DNA of 39,914 nucleotides, taken from Pseudomonadota bacterium (GTDB lineage Bacteria; Pseudomonadota; Gammaproteobacteria; Burkholderiales; Ferrovaceae). The stretch is from assembly GCA_021805445.1 (NCBI GenBank), contig JAJZFH010000065.1, forward strand, positions 1 through 39,914. Reading direction: 5' to 3'. Position 1 is the first letter of the stretch; the number at the start of each line of letters is the position of its first letter. The notes under the pieces are model-generated. The model saw nothing but the letters and a program-made list of their open reading frames with translations. It was not told the origin of the DNA and ran no database searches. The translations under genes were made by a program, and so were the position numbers. Positions 16,448 through 26,317 of the stretch are shown here, piece by piece.

Positions 16448-17215
16448 GTGGAAGATTCAGCACTGTTGCGCTACAGTCGGCATTTGTTGCTGGAGCCGTG
16501 GGGGACAGAAGCGCAGGAACGGTTGACCCGTGCGCATGTCCTGATCGTCGGAGTGGGAGGGCTGGGTTCACCCGCCTCCCTCTATCTGGCCGCAGCGGGA
16601 GTCGGGACCCTGACCCTTTGTGACGGGGATGAGGTGGATCTGACCAACCTGCAGCGCCAGATTGCCCTTTCCAGTTCGGACGTGGGACGTTTGAAAGTGA
16701 ACGCCACGGCTGAGCGCTTGCAGCAACTCAACCCCACGATTCACATCCATCCCGATCCCCGGAGAGTCGTCCCCGAAGCATGGGGAGAGCGCCTTGGTGG
16801 GGTGGATCTGGTCCTCGATTGCTGTGATGATTTCGCTACCCGTTTTGCCCTCAACCGTGCGTGCCGCGAGCGCGGTATCCCTTTGGTCTCGGGGGCTGTC
16901 ATTCGGTTTTCGGCACAGATCAGCGTGTTCGATTTTCGCCGGAAAGATACCCCCTGCTATGCCTGTCTCTATCCGCCGGAGAGTCGGACGGAGGAAGAGG
17001 AACGCTGTGCCTTGCTGGGCGTTTTTGCCCCCCTGGCAGGTACCACCGGAACCCTGCAGGCAGGAGAGGCGCTCAAGGTCTTGAGTGGGGTGGGGGATCC
17101 CCTGGTGGGACGCGTTCTTCTTCTGGATGGATTGAGGGGCGAATTTCGTACCGTGCGTTTGTTGCGTGATCCCCGTTGCCCGGTCTGTGGGTCCGGGACG
17201 AGCGCGGGGCCCTGA
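16448..17215 (+). CDS. moeB: MoeB/ThiF family sulfur-carrier adenylyltransferase
   Basis: This E1-like enzyme adenylates the C-terminal glycine of a ubiquitin-like sulfur carrier (MoaD or ThiS) for molybdopterin or thiamin synthesis. From GTG 16448 it has 255 residues, with RYSRHLLLEPWGTEAQERL, the nucleotide-binding VLIVGVGGLGSPAS, LCDGDEVDLTNLQRQ, and zinc ligands in CYACLYP and CPVCG. A catalytic-loop cysteine appears in RCALLGVFAPLAG. The start at 16448 is preferred because it follows GGGAGAGGGGGC and begins directly with the family N-terminus; an upstream TTG at 16430 is unlikely. Whether it serves MoaD, ThiS or both cannot be told. It converges on tsaD, with 12 bases between the stops. 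Confidence 0.93.
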   Translation: MEDSALLRYSRHLLLEPWGTEAQERLTRAHVLIVGVGGLGSPASLYLAAAGVGTLTLCDGDEVDLTNLQRQIALSSSDVGRLKVNATAERLQQLNPTIHIHPDPRRVVPEAWGERLGGVDLVLDCCDDFATRFALNRACRERGIPLVSGAVIRFSAQISVFDFRRKDTPCYACLYPPESRTEEEERCALLGVFAPLAGTTGTLQAGEALKVLSGVGDPLVGRVLLLDGLRGEFRTVRLLRDPRCPVCGSGTSAGP

Positions 17216-17227
17216 TCCCGACCCCTG

Positions 17228-18259
17228 TCAGAGATGGGCGGCGTAGGTAGCCAGATCCCAACGCGGGTGAATGGTGAAGCCGGGAGAGAGGGAATCCCGA
17301 TGACGGGTCCGGAGTTCGGGGTCCTGTAAGTGACAGTAGCCCGCATAAGCAATCATGGCACCATTGTCCGTACACAGATGTGCCGGCGGAAAGGTGACAC
17401 GGATACCGGCAGGTTCCAGTTGTGCACGCAGGGCCTGACGCAGAGGTTGGTTGGCCCCTACCCCACCCGCCACCACCAATTGGGTGTATCCGGTCATGCG
17501 CAAGGCCAGACGGGTTTTATGGGTCAGCACATCCACCACCGCTTCTTCGAAGGCGGCGGCGATATCCGGGTAATCCGCCGGGGATTGACGGCGTACCCGT
17601 TGGGCAACGGCAGTTTTCAGGCCGCTGAAACTGAGTTGCAGGTCGCCGCTCTGGAGGAGCGGGCGGGGCAAACGAAAGCGTGCCGGATCTCCCTGGCGGG
17701 CCAATTGGGACAGTGCGGGTCCTCCGGGATAGGGTAAACCCAGCAATTGAGCCGTCTTGTCGAAGGCCTCCCCGACGGCATCGTCCACCGTTTCTCCCAG
17801 CAGGCGATAGCATCCCAACCCTTCCACGGCCATGAATTGACTGTGTCCGCCGGAAACCAGAAGCGCGACGAAGGGAAAGGAAGGCGGTTCGGCGGCCAGA
17901 AAAGGGGAAAGCAGATGGCCTTCGAGATGATGCACCGGGTAGGCGGGCAGATGTCGGCTGCGTGCCAGCGCGCTGGCGACCGAGGCGCCCACCAATAGCG
18001 CGCCGGCCAACCCGGGGCCTGCCGTATAGGCAATGGCATCCAGATCCGCCAGGGTGGCCTGGGCTTCCTTCAGCGTGCGCTCGATGAGGGGGACCAGAAG
18101 ACGAATATGATCCCGCGAGGCCAGTTCCGGGACCACCCCGCCATAGGCCGCATGGAGGGCGATCTGGGAGTGCAATGATTCCGCTCTCAGTCCCCTGGCA
18201 CCGTCATACAAGGCTACTCCGGTTTCATCACAGGAGGTTTCTATCCCCAGAACTATCAT
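17228..18259 (-). CDS. tsaD: tRNA N6-adenosine threonylcarbamoyltransferase TsaD
   Basis: TsaD transfers the threonylcarbamoyl group to A37 of ANN-decoding tRNAs (t6A), working with TsaB and TsaE. Its 343 residues are standard. It starts [17 protein letters not shown], has the metal-binding [42 protein letters not shown] and a C-terminal [10 protein letters not shown]. The ATG is at 18259. In many related genomes rpsU sits divergently next to tsaD; here its neighbour is a DUF3455 gene instead. An extended -10 lies 36 bases upstream. Confidence 0.98.
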   Translation of the reverse strand: MIVLGIETSCDETGVALYDGARGLRAESLHSQIALHAAYGGVVPELASRDHIRLLVPLIERTLKEAQATLADLDAIAYTAGPGLAGALLVGASVASALARSRHLPAYPVHHLEGHLLSPFLAAEPPSFPFVALLVSGGHSQFMAVEGLGCYRLLGETVDDAVGEAFDKTAQLLGLPYPGGPALSQLARQGDPARFRLPRPLLQSGDLQLSFSGLKTAVAQRVRRQSPADYPDIAAAFEEAVVDVLTHKTRLALRMTGYTQLVVAGGVGANQPLRQALRAQLEPAGIRVTFPPAHLCTDNGAMIAYAGYCHLQDPELRTRHRDSLSPGFTIHPRWDLATYAAHL

Positions 18260-18294
18260 GCCTCGATCCTATAAAACCCGTTGGGACGAGGGGG

Positions 18295-18300
18295 ATTCTA
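18295..18300 (-). promoter_or_regulatory. extended -10 element of tsaD (TGA-TAGAAT)
   Basis: Read on the minus strand, TGATAGAAT gives a TGn-extended -10 about 36 bases upstream of the tsaD ATG. The -35 region is weak (TTTGTG with a 16-base spacer). Prediction only. Confidence 0.4.
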
Positions 18301-18353
18301 TCAGTTATCGGTCCGGCACAAACCCGGTTGGAAAAAATCCTGATGTTGTCGAG

Positions 18354-18389
18354 TTCTGTCGTGACAGAAGGGCGTCGGCATTTTATACT
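18354..18389 (+). promoter_or_regulatory. promoter with overlapping operator-like inverted repeat, before the DUF3455 gene
   Basis: GTGACA (18361-18366), a 17-base spacer and TATACT (18384-18389) form a strong sigma70-like promoter, each box matching 5 of 6. A perfect 7-bp inverted repeat, TTCTGTC-GT-GACAGAA (18354-18369), covers the -35. The left half is repeated as GAGTTCTGTCG at 18351-18361 and 18401-18411, exactly 50 bases apart. The layout suggests a repressor or activator site, but the regulator is unknown. Confidence 0.6.
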
Positions 18390-18421
18390 GTTCCTCCTTT
18401 GAGTTCTGTCGGAGTGACGTC

Positions 18422-18955
18422 ATGCGGTGTGCACAGTTTCCGAAATCTTTCTCCTTGCTTGGGCTGGTTTTCCTGACCCTGTCTTCCTGTGCCACGAATC
18501 AGGTCGACAAGATGCCGGCATCCCTGACGCCTCCTCCAGATCAGAAAATGATTCTGCAGGCCATGGGGGAAGGCGTACAGACCTACACCTGTGAAAAGAG
18601 CGGCGACGACGCCTATGCCTGGGTGGCGTCGGGGCCGGTAGCCGATCTCTATGACGGGACGGGGAATGCACTGGCCAGTCTGACACAGGGGCCGCGCTGG
18701 AGCACGCCGGAGGGTAGTGCCATCACCGGGGTAGTCGTGGCCAGCGCGCCTGCGCTCAAGGAAGACGAAGACATTCCCTGGGTATTGTGGAAGAGAGGCG
18801 ATGCGACGGGCAAAGGGATTCTGGCGCGCGTGACGAGCATCCGGCAGATTCGTACGCGCGGTGGCTTGGCGCCCGCAAAAGGGTGTACGGCAGAAAAAGT
18901 GGGCAAGATCACCAAGGCGACCTATGCGGCCACCTACCAGTTTTTTGCACCCTGA
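18422..18955 (+). CDS. DUF3455 domain lipoprotein
   Basis: This 177-residue protein has a lipoprotein signal (LGLVFLTLSSC, Cys at about residue 23) and a DUF3455 domain. The domain is recognised by GEGVQTYTCEKS, the WVASGPVADLYDGTGN and GPRWSTPEGSAITG blocks, IPWVLWKRGDATGKG, and IRTRGGLAPAKGC with the closing TYAATYQFF. The family is widespread in bacteria and some fungi but has no assigned function. The lipobox places this one in the envelope. It starts at ATG 18422, 33 bases after a well-formed -10, and is followed 10 bases later by a short-chain dehydrogenase, so the two probably share a transcript. Confidence 0.85.
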   Translation: MRCAQFPKSFSLLGLVFLTLSSCATNQVDKMPASLTPPPDQKMILQAMGEGVQTYTCEKSGDDAYAWVASGPVADLYDGTGNALASLTQGPRWSTPEGSAITGVVVASAPALKEDEDIPWVLWKRGDATGKGILARVTSIRQIRTRGGLAPAKGCTAEKVGKITKATYAATYQFFAP

Positions 18956-18965
18956 GGAGCGATAA

Positions 18966-19721
18966 ATGACGAGTTCTCTTTCCCGGATCGTGATTGTGAC
19001 CGGTGCCACTTCGGGCATCGGTGAGGCGACGGCCCGTACCCTCATTGCCCAGGGCTATGGGGTGCTGGGGAATGGGCGCAATGCCGCCAAATTGCAGGAA
19101 CTGGAACGCCAGTGGGGCCCACATTTTCATGGGCTGGCTGGAGATATTACAGAGGAGGCCATACAGGCGCAGTTGTTCCGTGCGGCCCAGGCATACTTTG
19201 GACAACCCGCCAATGCCGTGGTGGTCAACGCCGGACGTGGGTTGGGTGGATCCGTGACCGAGGTCGATCTATCCCGCTTCGAAGAGGTGCTGAAACTGAA
19301 TGTGACGGCCACCCTGTCCCTCATGCAAAAATCGGCCCATCATCTGCGTCCGCTGGTGGATTATCCTCGCCGGGGCGGAGACATCGTGGTGATCGGTTCG
19401 GTGGTGGGGCGTCATATTTCCCCCTTCAGCGCCGTGTATGGATCGACCAAGTTTGCCGTGCACGCGCTGGTGGAGGGATTGCGCCGGGAAGTAGGGTCAC
19501 AGGGCATCCGCGTCAGCCTGGTGGAGCCCGGCCTGGTACTGAGCGGTTTTCAGGAGGGGGCAGGGTATTCGGAGGGCATGGTCGACAAATTCAAGGATAA
19601 CTTCGGCCCCCTTCTGCTCGGAGAGGACATTGCGGAGGCCATCCACTTCATTCTCAGTCGTCCGCCCCATGTTCACGTCGGCGATCTCCTGATTCGCCCC
19701 ACGCGCCAGGACTATCCCTGA
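18966..19721 (+). CDS. Short-chain dehydrogenase/reductase (SDR)
   Basis: This is a 251-residue cytosolic NAD(P)-dependent oxidoreductase of the classical SDR type. It has the cofactor motif VTGATSGIGEATART, VVVNAGRGLGG (NAG motif), the catalytic Ser in VIGSVVG and the YGSTKFA Tyr-x-x-x-Lys, then LVEPGLV. It resembles the YdfG-like group of 3-hydroxy acid dehydrogenases. The substrate cannot be derived from sequence. It follows the DUF3455 gene by 10 bases, with GAGGAGCG before the ATG. leuB downstream appears to have its own promoter. Confidence 0.92.
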   Translation: MTSSLSRIVIVTGATSGIGEATARTLIAQGYGVLGNGRNAAKLQELERQWGPHFHGLAGDITEEAIQAQLFRAAQAYFGQPANAVVVNAGRGLGGSVTEVDLSRFEEVLKLNVTATLSLMQKSAHHLRPLVDYPRRGGDIVVIGSVVGRHISPFSAVYGSTKFAVHALVEGLRREVGSQGIRVSLVEPGLVLSGFQEGAGYSEGMVDKFKDNFGPLLLGEDIAEAIHFILSRPPHVHVGDLLIRPTRQDYP

Positions 19722-19748
19722 GTTTTGAGCCCTGAACGGGGTGGGCTA

Positions 19749-19757
19749 TGCGATAAT
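19749..19757 (+). promoter_or_regulatory. candidate extended -10 for leuB (TG-C-GATAAT)
   Basis: TGCGATAAT sits 48 bases before the leuB ATG in the 84-base gap after the SDR gene. No good -35 box was found 16-18 bases upstream, as can happen with extended -10 promoters. Prediction only. Confidence 0.4.
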
Positions 19758-19805
19758 GTCCGGTTTCGACAGTGAGGCCCCGACAGGGTCCGTTCAGGAG
19801 GAATC

Positions 19806-20879
19806 ATGAAAATCGCCGTATTGCCCGGAGATGGCATTGGACCCGAGATCGTGGCCGAGGCTCTCAAGATACTGGAAGTTCTGCGTGCCGAGGGGGTCTC
19901 CCTGGAACTGGACGTGGCCCCGGTGGGAGGGGCGGCGGTGGATCAGACCGGAGATCCCCTGCCGCCGTCCACGTTGACGCTCTGTGAACAGGCCGATGCC
20001 GTTCTGTTTGGTGCCATCGGTGGCCCGCAGTACGATACCCTGCCCCGGGAACAGCGCCCCGAACGGGGTCTGCTGCGTTTGCGCAAGGCCATGGATCTGT
20101 TCGCCAACTTGCGCCCCGCCCAGGTCTTTCCTGAACTGGCGGCGGCTTCCACTTTGCGTCCCGAGGTGGTCTCCGGCCTGGATATCCTGATTGTGCGGGA
20201 GTTGACGGGGGACATCTATTTTGGCGAACCCCGCGGCATCCGCACCAATGCGGCGGGGGAACGGGAAGGGTTCAATACCATGGTCTACTCCGAATCGGAA
20301 ATCCGGCGTGTGGCTCACTGGGGTTTTCAGGCGGCCATGCGTCGCCAGCGGCGGCTCTGTTCCGTGGACAAGATGAACGTGCTGGAATGCACGCAGTTGT
20401 GGCGCGACGTGGTGACGGAAATCGCGCCCGAGTATCCCGAGGTGACGTTGAGTCACATGCTGGTGGACAATGCGGCCATGCAACTGGTGCGTCATCCCCG
20501 TCAGTTCGATGTCATCGTCACCGGCAACCTCTTCGGGGACATTCTCTCCGATGAGGCTTCCATGCTGACGGGGTCCATCGGCATGTTGCCTTCGGCTTCC
20601 CTGAATGCCCGTGGCCAGGGCCTGTATGAACCCATTCACGGCAGTGCCCCGGATATCGCCGGGCAAGGCAAGGCCAACCCTCTGGCCCAGATCCTGTCGG
20701 TGGCCATGATGTTCCGTTATTCCCTGCATCGGTCCGATCTGGCCGAACGGATCGAACAGGCGGTACGCTCCGTGCTGGCCCAGGGCGTCCGGACGGCCGA
20801 TATTGCCCAGGCCGGCGAAGGAGTCGTGTCTACGGGTCAAATGGGCGATGCGGTGGTGACGGCCCTGCGTGCCAGCTGA
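19806..20879 (+). CDS. leuB: 3-isopropylmalate dehydrogenase
   Basis: LeuB oxidatively decarboxylates 3-isopropylmalate to 2-oxoisocaproate in leucine synthesis. The 357-residue protein starts [18 protein letters not shown], has RPAQVFPEL, the [14 protein letters not shown] loop, KMNVLE, and the metal-binding [41 protein letters not shown] follows. GGAGGAATC precedes the ATG. leuC and leuD are not in the upstream DNA, which holds an SDR gene instead. asd starts 10 bases after the stop. Confidence 0.98.
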   Translation: MKIAVLPGDGIGPEIVAEALKILEVLRAEGVSLELDVAPVGGAAVDQTGDPLPPSTLTLCEQADAVLFGAIGGPQYDTLPREQRPERGLLRLRKAMDLFANLRPAQVFPELAAASTLRPEVVSGLDILIVRELTGDIYFGEPRGIRTNAAGEREGFNTMVYSESEIRRVAHWGFQAAMRRQRRLCSVDKMNVLECTQLWRDVVTEIAPEYPEVTLSHMLVDNAAMQLVRHPRQFDVIVTGNLFGDILSDEASMLTGSIGMLPSASLNARGQGLYEPIHGSAPDIAGQGKANPLAQILSVAMMFRYSLHRSDLAERIEQAVRSVLAQGVRTADIAQAGEGVVSTGQMGDAVVTALRAS

Positions 20880-20889
20880 GGAGAGATTC

Positions 20890-22017
20890 ATGAAAACCGT
20901 TGGGCTGGTGGGATGGCGGGGGATGGTGGGGTCGGTGCTGATGCAGCGCATGAGCGAAGAGGGGGATTTTGCACACTTCACGCCGCATTTCTTCAGCACC
21001 TCGCAAGTGGGGGGGGTGGGTCCGGCCCTCGGGGGCGCGGCAGCGCCGCTGCAGGATGCTCATGATCTCGATGCCCTGGCGACCCTCGATATCATCGTCA
21101 CCTGTCAGGGTGGGGACTATACCCAGCAGGTGCATGGGGCCTTGCGCGCGCGCGGTTGGACCGGGTACTGGATCGATGCGGCGTCCACACTGCGCATGAA
21201 GGAGCATGCCTTGATCATCCTCGATCCGGTCAACCGCCCGGTCATCGAGCGGGGGTTGGCGGCAGGGGTGCGTGACTTCGTGGGGGGCAACTGCACCGTC
21301 AGCCTCATGCTGATGGCTCTGGGCGGACTCTTTCAGGCCGGATGGGTGGAGTGGGTCTCGGCCATGACCTATCAGGCGGCATCGGGTGCCGGAGCCCAGA
21401 ACATGCGCGAATTGCTTCAGCAGATGGGCAAATTGTACGGCGCGGTGGCCACGGCCTTGGACGATCCGGCAGGGGCCATTCTGGATATCGATCGGCAGGT
21501 CACTGAAACCCTCCGGTCCTCTGGGTTGCCCACCGGAAATTTTCGTGGAGTTCCCCTGGCCGGGAGCGTGATCCCCTGGATCGATGTGCCCGTGGAACAT
21601 GGCCAAAGCAAAGAGGAATGGAAGGGCGGGGCGGAGTGTAACAAGATCCTGGGCCTGCCTCCTTTTCGGAGTCCGGGCAGCATTCCTGTGGATGGTTTGT
21701 GTGTGCGGGTGGGGGCAATGCGTTGTCATTCCCAGGGACTGACCATCAAGTTGCGTCGTTCCATACCCTTGCCCGAAGTGGAGGCGCGGATCGCCGAAGC
21801 CAATGCGTGGGTACGCGTCATCCCCAACGAACGGGAAGCCAGCGAACGATTTTTGACCCCTGCGGCGGTGAGCGGCACCTTGCAGGTCCCCGTGGGACGT
21901 TTGCATACCTTGGCCATGGGGCCCGAGTATCTGGGGGCTTTCACGGTGGGCGATCAGTTGTTGTGGGGGGCTGCCGAACCGCTGCGCCGCATGTTGCGCC
22001 TCTTGCTGGATCATTGA
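20890..22017 (+). CDS. asd: Aspartate-semialdehyde dehydrogenase
   Basis: Asd makes aspartate semialdehyde for lysine, methionine and threonine and for diaminopimelate in the cell wall. From ATG 20890 (behind GAGGAGAGATTC) it has 375 residues. It shows [18 protein letters not shown], the catalytic Cys135 in [35 protein letters not shown] and [22 protein letters not shown]. This is the Gram-negative class. truA starts 3 bases after the stop; in many related bacteria fimV lies in between. Confidence 0.98.
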   Translation: MKTVGLVGWRGMVGSVLMQRMSEEGDFAHFTPHFFSTSQVGGVGPALGGAAAPLQDAHDLDALATLDIIVTCQGGDYTQQVHGALRARGWTGYWIDAASTLRMKEHALIILDPVNRPVIERGLAAGVRDFVGGNCTVSLMLMALGGLFQAGWVEWVSAMTYQAASGAGAQNMRELLQQMGKLYGAVATALDDPAGAILDIDRQVTETLRSSGLPTGNFRGVPLAGSVIPWIDVPVEHGQSKEEWKGGAECNKILGLPPFRSPGSIPVDGLCVRVGAMRCHSQGLTIKLRRSIPLPEVEARIAEANAWVRVIPNEREASERFLTPAAVSGTLQVPVGRLHTLAMGPEYLGAFTVGDQLLWGAAEPLRRMLRLLLDH

Positions 22018-22020
22018 GTG

Positions 22021-22791
22021 ATGGGGCGAATCGCCTTGGGGGTGGAGTATCAGGGCAGGGGTTTCCATGGCTGGCAGCGTCAACTCCGGGACCTGACGGT
22101 GCAAGGCGTTCTGGAAGGGGCACTGGCAGCCGTGGCGGGAGAACCCATTGGGGTGATTGCGGCAGGGCGTACCGACCGGGGGGTACATGCCACCGGCCAG
22201 GTGGTTCACTTTGATACTTCGGTGGGGCGTCCTCTCCAGGCCTGGGTGCGTGGCACCAATACCCATTTGCCCCCCACCGTTGCGGTTCTGTGGGCCTGGC
22301 CGGTGGTCGAACCTTTCCATGCGCGTTTTTCAGCCCGCTCACGCACTTATCGTTACCGCCTGCTCAGTCATCCGGTACGTCCGGCTTATGCCAGCGGAGT
22401 GTTGGGGTGGACGCATTACCCCCTCGCCCTGGAGAAATTGCGCGCGGGATGTGGGTGGATACTGGGCACCCATGATTTCAGCGCCTTTCGTGCGGCGGAG
22501 TGTCAGGCCAAAACGCCGGTCAAGACGCTGTTGCGGGCTGAAGTGGAGGCGGTGGGAGAAGAATTTCATTTCACTTTTCAGGCGGATGCTTTTCTCCAGC
22601 ATATGGTGCGCAATCTGGTGGGGGCCCTGGTGCGGGTGGGCAGTGGTGCGGCGCCCCCTGAATGGATGGCGGAATTGTTGCGGCAGGGGGATCGTACCCG
22701 ATCTGCGCCGACCTTTGCGCCGGAGGGTCTTTGTCTGAGCGCAGTGGAGTATGATGAAGCATGGAATTTGCCAAGGGGGCGTCAGGGATGA
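22021..22791 (+). CDS. truA: tRNA pseudouridine(38-40) synthase TruA
   Basis: TruA isomerises uridines 38-40 in the anticodon stem of many tRNAs. The 256-residue protein has the catalytic Asp52 in AAGRTDRGVHATGQVVHF, the family start GVEYQGRGFHGWQRQ, and FHARFSARSRTYRYRLL and DAFLQHMVRNLVGALVRVG in the second half. The ATG at 22021 follows an in-frame GTG at 22018 that could also serve. It follows asd directly, and its TGA overlaps the trpF ATG (ATGA), so trpF is probably translated by reinitiation. Confidence 0.97.
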   Translation: MGRIALGVEYQGRGFHGWQRQLRDLTVQGVLEGALAAVAGEPIGVIAAGRTDRGVHATGQVVHFDTSVGRPLQAWVRGTNTHLPPTVAVLWAWPVVEPFHARFSARSRTYRYRLLSHPVRPAYASGVLGWTHYPLALEKLRAGCGWILGTHDFSAFRAAECQAKTPVKTLLRAEVEAVGEEFHFTFQADAFLQHMVRNLVGALVRVGSGAAPPEWMAELLRQGDRTRSAPTFAPEGLCLSAVEYDEAWNLPRGRQG

Positions 22792-23426
22792 GGACCCGCG
22801 TCAAGGTGTGTGGCTTGACCTCGGTGGAGGATGCGCTGGAAGTGGCGGCGGCCGGGGTGGATGCGGTGGGGCTGGTGTTTTATCCGCCCAGTAGCCGTGC
22901 GGTCGGCCTGGAACAGGCGCAGGCCATCCGGGCGGCTTTACCCCCCTTCGTCAGTGTGGTGGGACTGTTCGTCGATGCTGCTCGAGACGTCATTGAACAG
23001 ACCCTGGCAGCGGTTTCCCTGGACTGTCTCCAGTTTCACGGCGAAGAGAGGCCACTGGACTGTGTGGGCTACGGGATGCCTTATATCAAGGCGGTGCGCG
23101 TTCAGGAGGGCTTCGATTTGATACAATTCGCGGCACGTCATGAAAAGGCTCAGGGGATTCTGGTGGACGCTTATGTCCCGGGGCTCCCCGGAGGGACCGG
23201 GCAGACCTTCGACTGGGCGGTTCTGCCCCGTCGGTTACCCTGTCCTCTGGTGCTGTCCGGCGGTTTGACCGCCCATAACGTCGGGGAGGCGATCAGGACG
23301 GTACATCCCTGGGCAGTGGATGTGAGCAGTGGCGTGGAGCGGGCGCCAGGGCGCAAGGATCGCCTGCGCGTGCAGCATTTTTTGGAAGCGGTGGCCAAGG
23401 CCGATGGTTTTGATAGGGAGAAGTGA
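22788..23426 (+). CDS. trpF: Phosphoribosylanthranilate isomerase
   Basis: TrpF performs the Amadori rearrangement of phosphoribosylanthranilate in tryptophan synthesis. The 212-residue TIM barrel begins [16 protein letters not shown], with catalytic Cys8, has [13 protein letters not shown] and LQFHGEE, and carries the general-acid Asp in [20 protein letters not shown]. The end has [16 protein letters not shown] place the start at ATG 22788, which overlaps the truA stop by ATGA; an earlier in-frame ATG at 22761 lies inside truA and adds residues not seen in the family. Its stop overlaps the trpB start by one base (TGATG). Confidence 0.97.
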   Translation: MRTRVKVCGLTSVEDALEVAAAGVDAVGLVFYPPSSRAVGLEQAQAIRAALPPFVSVVGLFVDAARDVIEQTLAAVSLDCLQFHGEERPLDCVGYGMPYIKAVRVQEGFDLIQFAARHEKAQGILVDAYVPGLPGGTGQTFDWAVLPRRLPCPLVLSGGLTAHNVGEAIRTVHPWAVDVSSGVERAPGRKDRLRVQHFLEAVAKADGFDREK

Positions 23427-24625
23427 TGAACGTGTATGATTTGCCGGACCAGGAAGGGTATTTTGGCCCCTATGGGGGGACCTTCGTATCCGAAACTCTG
23501 ATGGCTGCCATCGAGGAACTCAAGGCGCAGTATGAGCATTACCGCCAGGACCCGGAATTTCTGGCCGAGTTGGCCCATGAGTTGCACCACTATGTGGGGC
23601 GCCCCAGCCCGATTTATCATGCCAAACGGTTATCAGAACATTTGGGGGGGGCGAGGATCTACCTGAAACGCGAGGATCTCAACCATACCGGTGCCCATAA
23701 GGTCAACAACACCATCGGTCAGGCCATGCTGGCCCGACGTATGGGTAAACCGCGCGTCATTGCCGAAACCGGGGCCGGCCAGCATGGGGTGGCGACCGCC
23801 ACTGTGGCGGCGCGCTACGGCATGGAATGCGTGGTCTACATGGGGGCCGAGGACGTGCGGCGCCAGGCCCAGAATGTCTACCGCATGAAGTTGTTGGGCG
23901 CCCAGGTGGTGCCGGTGGAAAGCGGCTCCAAAACCCTCAAGGACGCCTTGAACGAAGCCATGCGTGACTGGGTCACCCATATCGATGACACTTTCTACAT
24001 CATTGGCACGGTGGCCGGTCCCCATCCCTACCCCACCATGGTGCGCGATTTCAATGCCGTGGTAGGGCGCGAATGTTTGACTCAGATGCCTGAACTGGTG
24101 GGACGCCAGCCCGATGTGATTTTGGCGTGTGTGGGCGGAGGGTCTAATGCCATGGGGATCTTTTATCCGTACATCCCGCAGGAGTCGGTCCGTCTGATCG
24201 GGGTGGAAGCCGGAGGGGACGGCCTGTCCAGCGGACGTCATGCCGCTTCCCTGTCCGCCGGCGTGCCCGGGGTCCTGCATGGCAACCGCACCTACCTGCT
24301 GCAGGACGCGCACGGTCAGATCATCGAAACCCATTCCATTTCGGCCGGGCTCGATTATCCAGGCGTGGGACCGGAGCACGCCTGGCTCAAGGACACCGGT
24401 CGGGCCTCCTATGTGGCCATCACCGATGAGGAAGCCCTTCAGGCCTTCCATACCCTATGTCGTCTGGAAGGGATTCTGCCGGCCCTGGAATCCAGTCATG
24501 CCGTGGCTCAAGCCATGAAGATGGCCCCCGCGCTGGGAAAGGACCAGATCATTCTGGTCAACCTGTCCGGGCGTGGGGACAAGGATATGGCGACGGTGGC
24601 CGAACGCAGTGGTCTGCATCTTTAG
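23426..24625 (+). CDS. trpB: Tryptophan synthase beta chain
   Basis: TrpB is the PLP enzyme that joins indole with serine to form tryptophan, in an alpha2beta2 complex with TrpA. The protein has 399 residues. The PLP lysine is Lys92 in [14 protein letters not shown]. It also shows [27 protein letters not shown] with the conserved Glu, GGGSNAMG (phosphate loop) and [13 protein letters not shown]. The ATG overlaps the trpF stop by one base. trpA begins 12 bases after the stop. Confidence 0.99.
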   Translation: MNVYDLPDQEGYFGPYGGTFVSETLMAAIEELKAQYEHYRQDPEFLAELAHELHHYVGRPSPIYHAKRLSEHLGGARIYLKREDLNHTGAHKVNNTIGQAMLARRMGKPRVIAETGAGQHGVATATVAARYGMECVVYMGAEDVRRQAQNVYRMKLLGAQVVPVESGSKTLKDALNEAMRDWVTHIDDTFYIIGTVAGPHPYPTMVRDFNAVVGRECLTQMPELVGRQPDVILACVGGGSNAMGIFYPYIPQESVRLIGVEAGGDGLSSGRHAASLSAGVPGVLHGNRTYLLQDAHGQIIETHSISAGLDYPGVGPEHAWLKDTGRASYVAITDEEALQAFHTLCRLEGILPALESSHAVAQAMKMAPALGKDQIILVNLSGRGDKDMATVAERSGLHL

Positions 24626-24637
24626 GAGGGGTTGATT

Positions 24638-25441
24638 TTGTCGCGAATTGCATCCACTTTTGCACGCCTGTCCGGTTCAAACCGGAAGGCTCTGATCCCG
24701 TTTTTTACCGTGGGAGACCCTTTGCTGGAGTCGGCGGTCCCTACCATGCAGGCGTTGGTGTCAGGGGGAGCCGATATCCTGGAACTGGGGATTCCTTTCT
24801 CCGACCCCATGGCCGATGGTCCCACGATCCAGCGCGCCAGCGAGCGTGCCTTGCAGAACGGCGTGACCCTGACCGATGTGCTGGCCGTGGTGGCCGAGTT
24901 TCGCCAGACAGACGACGTGACCCCGGTGGTATTGATGGGGTATGCCAACCCGATCGAACGCCTGGGATTGGATGCCTTTGCCGCACAGGCTCGGGCCGCT
25001 GGCGTGGATGGTGTGCTGGTGGTGGACTATCCCCCGCTCGAGGGGCGCTTTCTGAAGGCTGCGCTGACCCAGGTGGGGATCGATACCATCCTTTTGGTGT
25101 CGCCCACCACGACGGAGCAGCGCATGAGCGAAATTGCGCAACTTGCCACGGGATATCTGTACTATGTCTCCTTGCGGGGCGTGACGGGTGCAGGACATCT
25201 GGAGGTGGATGCAGTGGCCACTCAGGTGGGCCGCATCCGTTCCTATGCCAAGGTTCCGGTCGGGGTGGGCTTTGGCATCCGCGATGGGGCCACGGCCCGT
25301 CGTTTGTCGGAAATTGCGGATGCGGTGGTGGTCGGGTCCCGTCTGGTCGAAGAAATCGAAGCCAGTGCGCCGACTGAGGTACCCCGCCGCGCGGAAGCGC
25401 TGATGCGCCAGTTTCGTCATGCCATGGACGGTGCCCAATGA
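24638..25441 (+). CDS. trpA: Tryptophan synthase alpha chain (TTG start)
   Basis: TrpA cleaves indole-3-glycerol phosphate and channels indole to TrpB. It has 267 residues with catalytic Glu49 ([10 protein letters not shown]) and Asp60 (MADGPTIQ), and SPTTTEQRM and [10 protein letters not shown] at the ligand pocket. No ATG or GTG fits the N-terminus. The TTG at 24638 lies 8 bases after a perfect AGGAGG and gives the family N-terminus [11 protein letters not shown]; the TTG at 24632 is only 2 bases from it and is less likely. The stop overlaps the accD start (ATGA). Confidence 0.95.
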   Translation: MSRIASTFARLSGSNRKALIPFFTVGDPLLESAVPTMQALVSGGADILELGIPFSDPMADGPTIQRASERALQNGVTLTDVLAVVAEFRQTDDVTPVVLMGYANPIERLGLDAFAAQARAAGVDGVLVVDYPPLEGRFLKAALTQVGIDTILLVSPTTTEQRMSEIAQLATGYLYYVSLRGVTGAGHLEVDAVATQVGRIRSYAKVPVGVGFGIRDGATARRLSEIADAVVVGSRLVEEIEASAPTEVPRRAEALMRQFRHAMDGAQ

Positions 25442-26313
25442 GTTGGTTCAAGAAACTATTGCCCCCGCGCATCAAGCGCGACAAGAAAAACGTCAAGGGA
25501 TCGGTGCCTGAAGGGTTATGGGTCAAGTGTCCCTCCTGTGAGGCAGTGCTCTACCGTACCGATCTCGAGGCCAACCTGCATGTCTGCCCCAAGTGTGCGC
25601 ACCATCTGCGTATTACGGCACGCATTCGTCTGGATGGTTTTCTGGACCCGGAAGGACGAGTGGAACTGGGCGCGGAAATCGTTCCCGTCGATCCCCTCAA
25701 GTTCAAGGACAGCCGGCGTTATAGCGAACGGTTGAGCGAGGCGCAAACCAATACGGCAGAAACGGATGCCTTGGTGGTGATGCAGGGGTTTCTCGAGGGG
25801 ATGCCCATCGTGGGGGCAGCCTTCGAATTCGAATTTATGGGGGGGTCCATGGGATCCGTGGTTGGGGAGCGCTTCGTGCGCGCGGTTCAGGCCTCCCTCG
25901 ATTCGCAATGTCCCTTCGTGTGTTTTCTGGCCAGTGGGGGAGCGCGCATGCAGGAAGGACTGCTTTCCCTGATGCAGATGGCCAAGACCTGTGCTGCGTT
26001 GACTCGTTTGGCCGAAGCGCGTCTGCCCTACATCTCGGTGTTGACGGATCCCACCATGGGCGGTGTATCGGCCAGTTTTGCCATGATCGGGGATGTGGTG
26101 ATTGCCGAACCCAATGCCCTGATCGGTTTTGCCGGACCCCGGGTGATCGAACAGACGGTGCGCGAGGTATTGCCCGACGGGTTTCAGCGCTCCGAGTTCC
26201 TGCTGTCCAAGGGAGCCATCGACATGATCATGGATCGGCGCCAGCAGCGCACCCGCATCGCCAATCTTCTGGGTATTCTGACCATCGATCCCGAGGAAGT
26301 GTCTGCGCTTTGA
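25438..26313 (+). CDS. accD: Acetyl-CoA carboxylase carboxyltransferase subunit beta
   Basis: AccD joins AccA to move the carboxyl group from biotin to acetyl-CoA, making malonyl-CoA. The 291-residue protein has the N-terminal four-cysteine zinc ribbon (Cys31, Cys34, Cys50, Cys53) and the crotonase-fold core with [40 protein letters not shown] and [12 protein letters not shown]. It starts inside the trpA stop codon (ATGA overlap). The next gene encodes a SPOR protein 4 bases later; folC, which usually follows accD in gamma- and betaproteobacteria, is missing. Biotin supply is also represented in this window by bioB and bioC. Confidence 0.99.
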   Translation: MSWFKKLLPPRIKRDKKNVKGSVPEGLWVKCPSCEAVLYRTDLEANLHVCPKCAHHLRITARIRLDGFLDPEGRVELGAEIVPVDPLKFKDSRRYSERLSEAQTNTAETDALVVMQGFLEGMPIVGAAFEFEFMGGSMGSVVGERFVRAVQASLDSQCPFVCFLASGGARMQEGLLSLMQMAKTCAALTRLAEARLPYISVLTDPTMGGVSASFAMIGDVVIAEPNALIGFAGPRVIEQTVREVLPDGFQRSEFLLSKGAIDMIMDRRQQRTRIANLLGILTIDPEEVSAL

Positions 26314-26317
26314 CCAC

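Noticed and set aside
20830-22320. Long minus-strand open frame opposite asd and truA
   Set aside because: Both sense genes are certain and full length; the antisense frame has no recognisable domain.
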